This document shows positions 5,299 through 10,360 of a stretch of DNA of 12,770 bases, piece after piece. The stretch comes from QHBQ01 sp038230695 (lineage in GTDB: Bacteria; Chloroflexota; Chloroflexia; QHBQ01), in assembly GCA_038230695.1 (NCBI GenBank), contig JBBRMT010000130.1:1-12770 (forward strand). Direction: 5' to 3'. The notes under the pieces are model-generated. The model searched no databases. It had not been told where the DNA came from and saw only the letters and a program-made list of their open reading frames with translations. Numbering within the stretch: the first letter of the stretch is position 1; every line of letters begins with the position of its first letter. Made by a program: the position numbers and the translations under genes.

Positions 5299-5719
5299 AG
5301 TTCCACCAGGCGGTTGCTAGATTCCAGCAGGAAACACGAAAGGCGGCAAGATAGATCGGCTTGGGTAGCACCATCTCCGAGTAAGGCGGCTTGCTCAATG
5401 TTCTCCAACCGCCATTCCAAATTGCCATCCCGCTCATTTTGGCTATCATATTCTGATCAAGGCTGACGACGTGCGCGGGCAACTGGTGCGCCAGTCTGAT
5501 TTGTGCGTGGGGATTGCCGCCGAGCAGATGCACCCCGCCAACCCACGTTGCCCACTCGAATGGTAGCGGGCTGCTGTCGCCTTCCCCGCCACCGTAGCCG
5601 CTCTGAACAGAGTTGCAAAGTAGGATATAGGGTAGCGGCTCGATGCGCTCTATTATTCCGCTGCACTTTGGCACGATGCCCACGTTGCCGCCGCTGAACA
5701 TACTAAGCGCTCTATTCAT
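5156..5719 (-). CDS. Unknown 187-residue protein, possibly a TGT-like barrel fragment
   Basis: Starts at ATG 5719, overlapping the upstream stop by eight bases (ATGAATAG). An upstream in-frame extension would run through the previous gene and is rejected. Visible text includes MFSGGNVGIVPKC, YILLCNSVQSGYGGGEGD, and a central WATWVGGVHLLGGNPHAQIR followed by HVVSLDQNMIAKMS. The 'VHLLGGNP.AQ...VVS.D.NM..KM' string resembles small phage proteins that I associate loosely with tRNA-guanine-transglycosylase-like or deazaguanine-modification barrels, where a GVHLLGIG-like strand is conserved. That link is from memory and weak. The C-terminal 45 residues are Pro-rich and basic, including PSPALRR encoded by the dispersed 19-mer. 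It is the last gene of the Rep operon. Function unknown. Confidence 0.68.
   Translation of the reverse strand: MNRALSMFSGGNVGIVPKCSGIIERIEPLPYILLCNSVQSGYGGGEGDSSPLPFEWATWVGGVHLLGGNPHAQIRLAHQLPAHVVSLDQNMIAKMSGMAIWNGGWRTLSKPPYSEMVLPKPIYLAAFRVSCWNLATAWWNFTNPSPALRRDFAPNSRGEMPLELLERLYKPLATSFAPPLPQVVSAA
5273..5291 (-). repeat. Dispersed 19-mer CCCTTCGCCCGCCCTTCGC, copy 3 (opposite strand)
   Basis: Exact reverse complement of 1420-1438 and read in the same phase (PSPALR). The surrounding 5095-5290 is also rich in GCGAAG hexamers (about eight). Confidence 0.65.
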
Positions 5720-5981
5720 GGTCAAGCGCCCCAGTGTTGAAGGCATTGCGATACGTCGCCTGACGCTTCTTGAATAGCTGCACATCCACGCAAGTTTCAT
5801 GGTGCGGTGTGGTCGCCGACGTTTGGTCTGGACTGAGGTTGTAGGGCTGGGGCTTGCCGTTATCGTTGTAAATCATGATGATTAGCTGGGCGCAGTTTGG
5901 GCCGCTGCATATCTTCTTGTAGCTGGGCCGTCGCGTGACGTTCGTCGCCGACGTGGGGAATAGGGATTGCTGGCTGCTCAT
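5712..5981 (-). CDS. Small putative zinc-binding protein, 89 residues
   Basis: ATG 5981 overlaps the upstream TGA (ATGA), and AGAGGA lies about ten bases upstream. Putative metal ligands: CSGPNC (C25, C30) and PHHETC (H60, H61, C64), separated by a beta-like NDNGKPQPYNL. The layout 'C..C - GK..P.. - H..TC' is common in short phage and actinobacterial proteins of unknown function that carry a C-terminal HxxxC. A recurring DNA motif (CGTCGGCGACGAACGTC) lies within codons 9-15 as TSATNV, and a shorter version within codons 53-57. It is co-transcribed with Rep. Role unknown, possibly nucleic-acid or protein binding. Confidence 0.68.
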   Translation of the reverse strand: MSSQQSLFPTSATNVTRRPSYKKICSGPNCAQLIIMIYNDNGKPQPYNLSPDQTSATTPHHETCVDVQLFKKRQATYRNAFNTGALDHE

Positions 5982-6163
5982 GATTGCTCGTTCCTCTCGC
6001 ATTGACACTGCCCACCCTCACGGATGCCTGGGCAGAATGTTGAATGATGCTTGCCGCCGGGGGTATAGTTCGCGGCGTTGATGCCGCTGCCTTTCGTACC
6101 CCTGCCCTCTTGGGGGTAGGGGGATCTTTTATTGTTATTTGTTACCTTTGTTACCACGCTCAA
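5978..6163 (-). CDS. Small unknown protein with a Cys/His C-terminus, 61 residues
   Basis: Supported by a four-base overlap with the next gene (ATGA) and by a cysteine-rich end, HHSTFCPGIREGGQCQCERN, a 'H...CP......G.C.C' pattern that recurs in small phage proteins and may bind zinc. The start is uncertain: TTG 6163 and GTG 6157 are both in frame, and neither has a clear ribosome site. The first 12 codons coincide with an AT-rich repeat tract that I interpret as part of the replication origin, so the true start could lie further in. It lies 36 bases downstream of the Rep-like gene, with the iterons in between. Confidence 0.5.
   Translation of the reverse strand: MSVVTKVTNNNKRSPYPQEGRGTKGSGINAANYTPGGKHHSTFCPGIREGGQCQCERNEQS
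6124..6155. other. AT-rich tandem 9-mer tract, candidate DNA-unwinding element
   Basis: A T-rich run (TTTTATTGTTA) is followed by two perfect tandem copies of TTTGTTACC (6138-6146, 6147-6155). It is one of the most AT-rich stretches in an otherwise GC-rich genome and lies about 35 bases from the iterons, the usual arrangement of an iteron origin with its unwinding region. Confidence 0.5.
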
Positions 6164-6189
6164 ATCTGTGCGTAGGGTACTAGCTGCAG

Positions 6190-6276
6190 GGAAGGGGTGT
6201 CATGTCTGGCTGGAAGGGGTGTCCTGTCTGGCTGGAAGGGGTACACCTATTGACCCCTGTCTGGCTGATAGGGGTC
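6190..6276. repeat. Iteron array, putative origin of replication
   Basis: Two adjacent 22-bp units (6190-6211 and 6212-6233) differ at one base. Each reads GGAAGGGGTGTC, one variable base, then TGTCTGGCT. A third unit (6234-6266) has the same ends but 11 extra bases containing an ACCCCT that can pair with the AGGGGT before it. A fourth, degenerate unit starts at 6267 (GATAGGGGT). The 22-bp spacing is two helical turns. The array overlaps codons from about 95 to the end of the Rep-like gene, similar in principle to lambda ori inside gene O. Confidence 0.7.
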
Positions 6277-6559
6277 GGTAAGTGTTGGATAGGCGATAGC
6301 AAGAGGGTTTGCCGGAACGTTCTTCGACTTCGAGCCAGCCCAAATCACGGAGTTCGCGCACGCCTCTATGCGCCTGGCTCCAGCTACAGTTGGCCTCGGC
6401 TGCTATCTTCGTCTCGCTAATCTCGATGCACTCACGCCCAGCGTAGATGTGGGAATTGATTACGACGTAGACGATTTTAGCAAATACAGAGAGGTCTGGA
6501 GCTTGGCTGAGGGCGTGTGGCACTGGCGACCAGCCCTCGCGGTCATAGGCGGCTAGCAT
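6200..6559 (-). CDS. Winged-helix replication-initiator-like protein (HTH_36/lambda O-N type)
   Basis: A 119-residue protein dominated by one winged helix-turn-helix. A N-terminal 'VPHAL......SVFAKIVYVVINSHI' helix (residues 13-38) is typical of replication-initiator and helix_36 domains. It is followed by ISETKIAAEANCSWSQAHRG (residues 48-66, helix-turn-helix) and VRELRDLGWLEVEERSGKPS (residues 67-86, recognition end and wing). The last 25 residues are low-complexity and encoded by the iteron repeats. No ATPase or primase domain is present, so it would recruit host helicase as lambda O or plasmid Rep proteins do. ATG 6559 overlaps the stop of a 41-codon leader peptide by seven bases, which implies translational coupling. 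It could alternatively be only a transcription regulator, but the iterons in cis favour an initiator. Confidence 0.72.
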   Translation of the reverse strand: MLAAYDREGWSPVPHALSQAPDLSVFAKIVYVVINSHIYAGRECIEISETKIAAEANCSWSQAHRGVRELRDLGWLEVEERSGKPSCYRLSNTYRPLSARQGSIGVPLPARQDTPSSQT

Positions 6560-6678
6560 GGCTGCACCACCGGAACACGACTAAAATTATAAGCATTCTT
6601 AGCGTGATCATAAGGGAAAATGAGGCTAGTGCCGACGTTCGTCGCCTGACGTTCGTCGCCGACGGTTGGGGTATCCAT
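6553..6678 (-). CDS. 41-residue leader peptide coupled to the Rep-like gene
   Basis: ATG 6678 has AGGAG at 6693-6689 with ten-base spacing. The frame runs MDTPTVGDERQATNVGTSL and on to a TAG (6555-6553) that overlaps the first codons of the Rep-like gene by seven bases, leaving re-initiation as a likely way for ribosomes to reach Rep. Part of the peptide (VGDERQATNVG) is encoded by the recurring CGTCGGCGACG motif, read in a different frame than in the gene at 5712, so the DNA rather than the peptide seems to be conserved. The context resembles the tap leader of IncFII repA. Confidence 0.6.
   Translation of the reverse strand: MDTPTVGDERQATNVGTSLIFPYDHAKNAYNFSRVPVVQPC
6586..6613 (-). promoter_or_regulatory. 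Internal promoter near the Rep-like gene
   Basis: A perfect TATAAT (6591-6586 on the - strand) with TTATGA at 6613-6608 (16-base spacer). Transcription would begin about 20 bases before the Rep ATG, bypassing the leader-peptide ribosome site. It lies in the leader-peptide coding region. Confidence 0.45.
6634..6664. repeat. Double copy of the GACGTTCGTCGCC(T)GACG motif
   Basis: GACGTTCGTCGCC occurs at 6634-6646 and 6648-6660 (14-base period), the first followed by TGACG, the second by GACG. The 17-mer GACGTTCGTCGCCGACG (6648-6664) is also at 5937-5953. The core CGTCGCCGACG is an odd palindrome and may be a protein-binding site in the control region of Rep. Confidence 0.6.
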
Positions 6679-6679
6679 C

Positions 6680-6708
6680 TTGTAATATCTCCTAATTGGT
6701 GCTACAAT
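6680..6708 (+). promoter_or_regulatory. Promoter for the antisense RNA
   Basis: TTGTAA (6680-6685), a 17-base spacer, then TACAAT (6703-6708). It faces away from the leader-peptide and Rep genes, and its spacer covers the leader peptide's ribosome site on the opposite strand. There is no + strand gene downstream, only a terminator 37 bases on. Confidence 0.6.
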
Positions 6709-6714
6709 GTGCTC

Positions 6715-6783
6715 GCTCGTTCTGCACACTGTATGCTTTGTGCTAACCGCCTACCGCTGATACGGCTAGGCGGTTTCCTTTTG
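6715..6783 (+). ncRNA. Putative ~70-nt antisense RNA controlling Rep expression
   Basis: Bounded by the promoter at 6680-6708 and the intrinsic terminator at 6745-6783, with no coding potential. It is fully complementary to the - strand message between the XRE gene and the leader peptide (the last seven codons of XRE and about 50 bases of leader, ending some 20 bases before the leader peptide's ribosome site). The terminator stem carries an inner CCG-CTGATA-CGG loop that could start a kissing contact. This matches how counter-transcribed RNAs set plasmid copy number. No homology to a known RNA is claimed. Confidence 0.5.
6745..6783 (+). terminator. Intrinsic terminator of the antisense RNA
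   Basis: A perfect 9-bp stem AACCGCCTA / TAGGCGGTT (6745-6753, 6767-6775) with an inner CCG/CGG pairing, followed by TCCTTTTG. Its right arm contains the XRE stop codon on the other strand. It has no T-run in the - direction, so early transcripts may read through. Confidence 0.75.
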
Positions 6784-6984
6784 CCTCCGCGCTGCTAGCT
6801 CGGCTTCAAGTTGCTTCGCGTCTTTATTCATCCACAATGCCAGGGCCGTGATTACCGGCCACGTTACTGGCTTGTCTGCCTCGACGTTTCGTAGCGCGTC
6901 ACGGTGGATGCGTGCTTCAATGGTTGCTTTGCGCTGGCTCAAGCCTCTGGATTGTCTAAACAACTTAACTGGGTTCTTGCCCAC
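6766..6984 (-). CDS. XRE-family helix-turn-helix repressor, first early gene
   Basis: A 72-residue protein starting at GTG 6984 with GAAGGGGGG six bases upstream. Residues 5-37 are an XRE helix-turn-helix (KLFRQSRGLSQRKATIEARI, then HRDALRNVEA as recognition helix), followed by VTWPVITALALWMNKD (residues 40-55), the usual 'p....l..lA..l....' helices, and a basic C-terminal helix. It sits next to a pair of divergent promoters for the early and late units, so it is the best candidate for the phage's own Cro/CI-type or copy-control repressor. A CAAGCCTCTGG word occurs in the gene (6940-6950) and again at the -35 of its promoter (7046-7056), a possible operator. Confidence 0.8.
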   Translation of the reverse strand: MGKNPVKLFRQSRGLSQRKATIEARIHRDALRNVEADKPVTWPVITALALWMNKDAKQLEAELAARRQKETA

Positions 6985-7019
6985 TATTCGCCCCCCCTTC
7001 GCTTGCCTGGTAGGGGGCT

Positions 7020-7048
7020 ATTATAATTGCAATGGTACGAAAACGCAA
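7020..7048 (-). promoter_or_regulatory. Early leftward promoter for the XRE/Rep unit
   Basis: On the - strand, TTGCGT (7048-7043), a 17-base spacer, then a perfect TATAAT (7025-7020). Transcription would begin near 7013, about 29 bases before the XRE start codon. ACGCAA is directly repeated at 7043 and 7060. Confidence 0.68.
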
Positions 7049-7092
7049 GCCTCTGGCCTTACGCAATCTTAGCAGATATGTTCTACAACCTA

Positions 7093-7121
7093 TTGACAAA
7101 CTGATAGTTTCATTGTACCAT
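7093..7121 (+). promoter_or_regulatory. Late rightward promoter for the structural/lysis unit
   Basis: A perfect TTGACA (7093-7098), a 17-base spacer, then TACCAT (7116-7121). It lies 45 bases from the divergent early promoter and about 40 bases before the first late gene. The weak -10 leaves room for activation or for repression by the XRE proteins. Confidence 0.68.
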
Positions 7122-7159
7122 ATGCTTATTGATACTTTAATGAGACTGAAGGGGGAATA

Positions 7160-7588
7160 ATGGACAATGTAATCCCTGATGGTAAGGTTTCGGTAAGGTT
7201 CATCGAGGACGGTGAGGTACTCTACTCGCTCGATGGCGGGCTAGGCGGCACCCTGGGGGCCATACTGGATGCTAACCTACCCCGCAACTCTATGCAGCGC
7301 GGCTTGCTTCGACTGACCGCGCTTCGCTTTGTCCAACTCGCGCTGGTGCTGGCCCGCTCTAATCGCTTTCAAGGAGAAATCCAGTTAGCAATTCTGCCGA
7401 GATCCGTTGTGCAAAGCCGGGCTGCCGCAATCATCATACGGCTGCATCGGTATTCTGTAGCGCCCACAATCCTGACGTGCCTCACACTGGTGGCGCTCCG
7501 GTCGGCAACCAGAACGCACGCACGCATGGTTTGTACTCGCTATACACTGCCGAGGAACAGAACGCTCTTGAAAGCTTCGGCGCAGTAG
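7160..7588 (+). CDS. Unknown first late gene; true 3' end uncertain
   Basis: Starts at ATG 7160 with GAAGGGGGA six bases upstream, just after the late promoter. The first 75-80 residues look like a real protein: VSVRFIEDGEVLYSLDGG, then a helical LLRLTALRFVQLALVLARSN. Beyond about 7384 the frame reads through DNA that encodes a zinc-finger-like sequence and the small-terminase signature in the -1 frame, so the last ~65 residues (Arg/Thr/Leu-rich) are probably a shadow. A 112-200 base overlap is out of style for a genome whose other overlaps between convincing neighbours are 4-11 bases. Either the gene truly ends early through a base error, or it is joined to the next gene by frameshifting. 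No family is recognised. Confidence 0.5.
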   Translation: MDNVIPDGKVSVRFIEDGEVLYSLDGGLGGTLGAILDANLPRNSMQRGLLRLTALRFVQLALVLARSNRFQGEIQLAILPRSVVQSRAAAIIIRLHRYSVAPTILTCLTLVALRSATRTHARMVCTRYTLPRNRTLLKASAQ

Positions 7589-7794
7589 GCGGGCTATCAG
7601 ATGTGATTGAGGTTGCGCGGGTGCTGCTGATGCGCTCCTTTGCTGACGATGACCGCGCTTCGGTGATTGCCACAATCAATACCCTGGTGAAGGCTGAACT
7701 GGCAGAGCGCCGCTTGAACGGCAATCAAGCTAACACGCTGCTCTCAGCGGTGGATGCGGTGTTGGCAGAGTTGGGGGTTGTGGGCGATGAATGA
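7477..7794 (+). CDS. Small terminase-like protein (GAPxGNxNAxxHG motif)
   Basis: Contains TGGAPVGNQNARTHGLYSLY (residues 4-23), the 'GAP.GN.NA..HG.YS' signature common in small proteins encoded just before large terminases. It is followed by helices with LSDVIEVARVLLMRSFADDD and an ELAERRLNGNQANTLL stretch. Role: DNA recognition for packaging. GTG 7477 is the first usual start codon, but it lacks a ribosome site. The same frame is open back to 7363 and encodes RCAKPGCRNHHTAASVFCSA, a convincing Cys/His zinc-finger-like segment. A perfect AAGGAG (7371-7376) lies seven bases before an in-frame GTT at 7384. The real protein is therefore probably longer, about 136 residues. The 3' end overlaps the next gene by eight bases. 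Confidence 0.7.
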   Translation: MPHTGGAPVGNQNARTHGLYSLYTAEEQNALESFGAVGGLSDVIEVARVLLMRSFADDDRASVIATINTLVKAELAERRLNGNQANTLLSAVDAVLAELGVVGDE

Positions 7795-7984
7795 GCCGGG
7801 CCACAATCTTCGCCAACTCCTTCGCCGACCTTTGCCGGTTGACGCGCAACCTCAGTCAGCCTTCGACCATCTGATTAAGCAGCGGGTTGATGACCTGGCC
7901 GCCCAGGTGGAAGATTTGCAGAAACAATTGTGGGCTAGCCTCGGCGCTCTGGTGATTGCCGTGATTATCAATATATTCAAATGA
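7787..7984 (+). CDS. 65-residue coiled-coil, tail-anchored membrane protein (XhlA-like)
   Basis: Starts at ATG 7787, overlapping the previous stop (ATGAATGA), and ends overlapping the large terminase start (ATGA). Residues 26-48 form a coiled coil (IKQRVDDLAAQVEDLQKQLW). Residues 49-64 are a C-terminal membrane helix (ASLGALVIAVIINIFK). The layout, heptads running straight into one membrane span, is that of XhlA-type haemolysin/holin accessory proteins, though here it lies between the terminase genes rather than in the lysis block. It may anchor packaging or assembly to the membrane or act in lysis. The assignment is by architecture only. Confidence 0.7.
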   Translation: MNEPGHNLRQLLRRPLPVDAQPQSAFDHLIKQRVDDLAAQVEDLQKQLWASLGALVIAVIINIFK

Positions 7985-9441
7985 TGCAGAACGCTATTGA
8001 ACATCAAAGGGCGTATAAGAGGCTCGTAGCCGATGGCAAAACCTTCAGCACAAGCGTGCTAGGTGTTTCGCTACGTAAATATCAATTGGAGCCAGTGGAG
8101 GCCCTCCTGCGGGCTGTGATGGGGCATTGTGGCGGCACATATGTTCTGCAGTTCGCTAGACAAGCCGGTAAGGACGAAGCGTTGGCCCATCTGATAGCGC
8201 GGCTGATGCTACTCTACAATCGGCAAGGCGGCTCGATCGTGCTGGCTGCACCGTCGGCGGGCCAATCGTCAATCTCCAAGCAACGGCTGCGCGACCGGCT
8301 GAACGGTTCGCGGCTGCTGTCGGGATTGTGGCAACCACAAGGACAATATAGCCTCGCTCTAGGTAATGCGTCGGCGACGTTTCTCACCGCTGCTGAGGCG
8401 GCCAACCCTCGCGGCTGGACGGCCAGCTTGTTGCTCGTCGGCAATGAGGCACAAGATATTGATAGCGACGTTTGGGATAGTCGCTTCAGTCCTATGACTG
8501 CCTCGACCAACGCGCCAACGCTCTTTCTCGGTACGCCCTGGCGTTCTGACTCGGTTCTAGCGCGGGCGCGTAAACAGGCTATGGCCGAAGAAGTCGCCGA
8601 CGGAACGCAGCATTGCTTTATGGTGGACTGGCAGCAAGTCGCCGACGAATTGCCGCCATATAGGAAGCATGTAGAAGCGCGGGCGGCCAACCTCGGCTGG
8701 CAGCATCCTTTCATGCAAACTGAATATTGCCTGAAGGAACTGGATAACCAGGGCGGTATGTTCGACCCTCACCGCATCGGCCAGATGCACGGCGAACACG
8801 CGCGGCAAATGGGCGGGCCGGATAATGGGACTGAGAAGAAGACTTATGCCCTACTGGTGGATGTGGCTGGCGAAGCTGAGGCCGAAGAAGCGGAGATCCG
8901 CTCGGCCAACCCGCGCAAGGATAGCACGGCGCTCACGGTTGTCGAAGTGGATGTTAGCGGGCCGCTGCCGGTGTACAAAGTTGTGGATAGGCGCGAGTGG
9001 CTCGGTATTCACCATAGTGCGCTAGCTGACACTCTGGTCGACCTGGTGGAAAACGTCTGGCACGCTGCCTATATGGTGATTGATGCAACTGGCGTGGGCG
9101 CTGGGCTGGCCTCGTTCCTGTCGGCGCGTATGCCTGGCAAGGTGCAACCGTTTATCTTTGGCTCGGCATCGAAGTCGGCGCTTGGTTGGAACTTCCTCGG
9201 CCTGGTGGAGAGCGGACGATATAAGGATTATGCCGACGATAATCAGCCTTCCACGCTGAAGTTTTGGCAGCAGGTAGGCGCGGCGCAATTTGAGATATTG
9301 AAAGGGCCGGGTAAGCTGATGCGTTGGAGCGTACTCGACCCGCTGCTGCATGATGACCTATTGATAAGCGCCGCGCTGGTTGCAGAGTTGGATAGGCTGG
9401 ATCTGAAGCCGCGCGTGGCGAGGCAGCGGGGGTACAATTGA
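7981..9441 (+). CDS. Phage terminase large subunit
   Basis: A 486-residue packaging motor protein with an N-terminal ATPase and a C-terminal RNase H-like nuclease. The ATPase motifs are FARQAGKDEA (Walker A, residues 58-67), SLLLVGNEAQDI (Walker B and catalytic Glu156, residues 149-160) and LFLGTPWRS (coupling motif, residues 181-189). The nuclease acidic residues are LLVDVAGEAE (D294), MVIDATGVGAG (D368) and LLHDDLLISA (D458/459), the usual three-strand pattern. In Walker B the expected Asp is Asn155 (AAT; one base from GAT), an unusual change. The length fits the family. Start at ATG 7981, coupled by ATGA to the previous gene; a second ATG follows at 7984. The gene at 9438 starts at TTG within its stop (TTGA). 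Confidence 0.93.
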   Translation: MMQNAIEHQRAYKRLVADGKTFSTSVLGVSLRKYQLEPVEALLRAVMGHCGGTYVLQFARQAGKDEALAHLIARLMLLYNRQGGSIVLAAPSAGQSSISKQRLRDRLNGSRLLSGLWQPQGQYSLALGNASATFLTAAEAANPRGWTASLLLVGNEAQDIDSDVWDSRFSPMTASTNAPTLFLGTPWRSDSVLARARKQAMAEEVADGTQHCFMVDWQQVADELPPYRKHVEARAANLGWQHPFMQTEYCLKELDNQGGMFDPHRIGQMHGEHARQMGGPDNGTEKKTYALLVDVAGEAEAEEAEIRSANPRKDSTALTVVEVDVSGPLPVYKVVDRREWLGIHHSALADTLVDLVENVWHAAYMVIDATGVGAGLASFLSARMPGKVQPFIFGSASKSALGWNFLGLVESGRYKDYADDNQPSTLKFWQQVGAAQFEILKGPGKLMRWSVLDPLLHDDLLISAALVAELDRLDLKPRVARQRGYN

Positions 9442-10016
9442 GTTACCTGACGTTCGCACAATGGGCAGAACCTAACACGCTGGCGGATCGGGATGTTTGG
9501 ATGCGCCTGACCACAGGGCCGGGTACGTGGCGCAAGTTTATGCTACCGCCCTGGAACGTGCCGGGCTGCCCTGCTCCGGTGCTGGAACGCTCGACGCTGG
9601 TGGCGCAAGGCTCGACCGCGATGCCGCTGGGTGGCTCTTACTCGCTGCTGCAAGATAGGCCGGGCGGCTACACCTTCGCCCTGCCTGATGCTGGCAGCAC
9701 ATCGGCAACCCATACCATCATCGGCATGATCCATGTCAACATCTGGTGCGGGCGGGCGACGTTCGATAGGTTTTATCAGATGTTGCCAGTTGAGGATAGC
9801 CACTTGCAACATATGACCTGGCTTCGGCAGATGCGTGATGCTTGTATTGCTGGCGGCTCGATTGACCTGACAACGGATCAAGCCACACACACTGAGACAT
9901 TCTATATTCACTCTTATACTGAGATAATCTTGCCCATAAGTTTCCCTGATAGGGACTGGGTTGTCGATATGGTGCTTATCAATCCAGCGGCTGGGGAAGG
10001 CGGTGGCCTGGGATGA
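9438..10016 (+). CDS. Unknown virion protein, candidate neck or tail component
   Basis: A 192-residue protein between the large terminase and the portal. TTG 9438 overlaps the terminase stop and is preceded by GGGGG. The end is coupled to the next gene by ATGA. The sequence is rich in aromatic and beta-prone segments (GGYTFALPDAG, THTIIGMIHVNIWCG, ETFYIHSYTEIILPISFPD) and has no membrane segment or signal peptide. It suggests a compact beta-structured structural protein such as a head-tail connector, tail plug or receptor-binding knob. With no recognisable tail tube, tape-measure or fibre genes in the genome, this is one of the few candidates for a host-contact part. Family not recognised. 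Confidence 0.68.
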   Translation: MSYLTFAQWAEPNTLADRDVWMRLTTGPGTWRKFMLPPWNVPGCPAPVLERSTLVAQGSTAMPLGGSYSLLQDRPGGYTFALPDAGSTSATHTIIGMIHVNIWCGRATFDRFYQMLPVEDSHLQHMTWLRQMRDACIAGGSIDLTTDQATHTETFYIHSYTEIILPISFPDRDWVVDMVLINPAAGEGGGLG

Positions 10017-10360
10017 TTGGAATAGGCTGGGGTACGCCTCGCTTCGACGCTCTGTGTGAAGCACGTGCGCGGGCTGTCTACGAACAACCTGCTGAAACTG
10101 AAGAAGCGTTGCTGATGTGGCAAGCTGCTGGCGTGCAGCGGGTACTCGTCCACGATGGTGGTGGGCCGCACTCTGATGCGGCTTGCAACGAAGCCAACGG
10201 CAATATTTGGGGGCTGCTCTATGCTCTCGAACACGTCAAGCAGCATGATAACTGCGTGCGCTATTTCACGCCTAGCGACGGTACTGATATGCTGGCACTC
10301 GCCAACGCTGCTAATAGGGCAGCGCAAGAAGAATGCGGAGGTGGTCAACTTGCCCTCTAG
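10013..10360 (+). CDS. Minor head protein fragment-like (MuF C-terminal-like), 115 residues
   Basis: Starts at ATG 10013 (ATGA overlap). The N-terminus carries FDALCEARARAVYEQPAETE and then QRVLVHDGGGPHSDAACNEA, followed by NGNIWGLLYALEHVKQHDNC and VRYF. The string 'V.VHDG....D..C...NG..W.L..A....H.NCVR.F.P' is what one sees at the C-terminal end of MuF-like head morphogenesis proteins and some portal tails, where it reads 'DG..D..C...dG..w.......HPNC.R'. Here it stands alone as a small protein beside the portal, which fits a minimised minor capsid protein. The Cys/His residues could hold zinc. The N-terminal MuF helical part is missing compared with full-length proteins. Confidence 0.65.
   Translation: MIGIGWGTPRFDALCEARARAVYEQPAETEEALLMWQAAGVQRVLVHDGGGPHSDAACNEANGNIWGLLYALEHVKQHDNCVRYFTPSDGTDMLALANAANRAAQEECGGGQLAL

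Noticed and set aside
6990..7018. A GCCCCC/GGGGGC hairpin that could hide the XRE ribosome site.
   Set aside because: The predicted transcript start falls inside the upstream arm, so the hairpin would not be fully transcribed.
7477..7588. The C-terminal part of the 7160 frame as a genuine Arg-rich domain.
   Set aside because: It is the out-of-frame reading of the small-terminase signature. Its composition is typical of a shadow frame.
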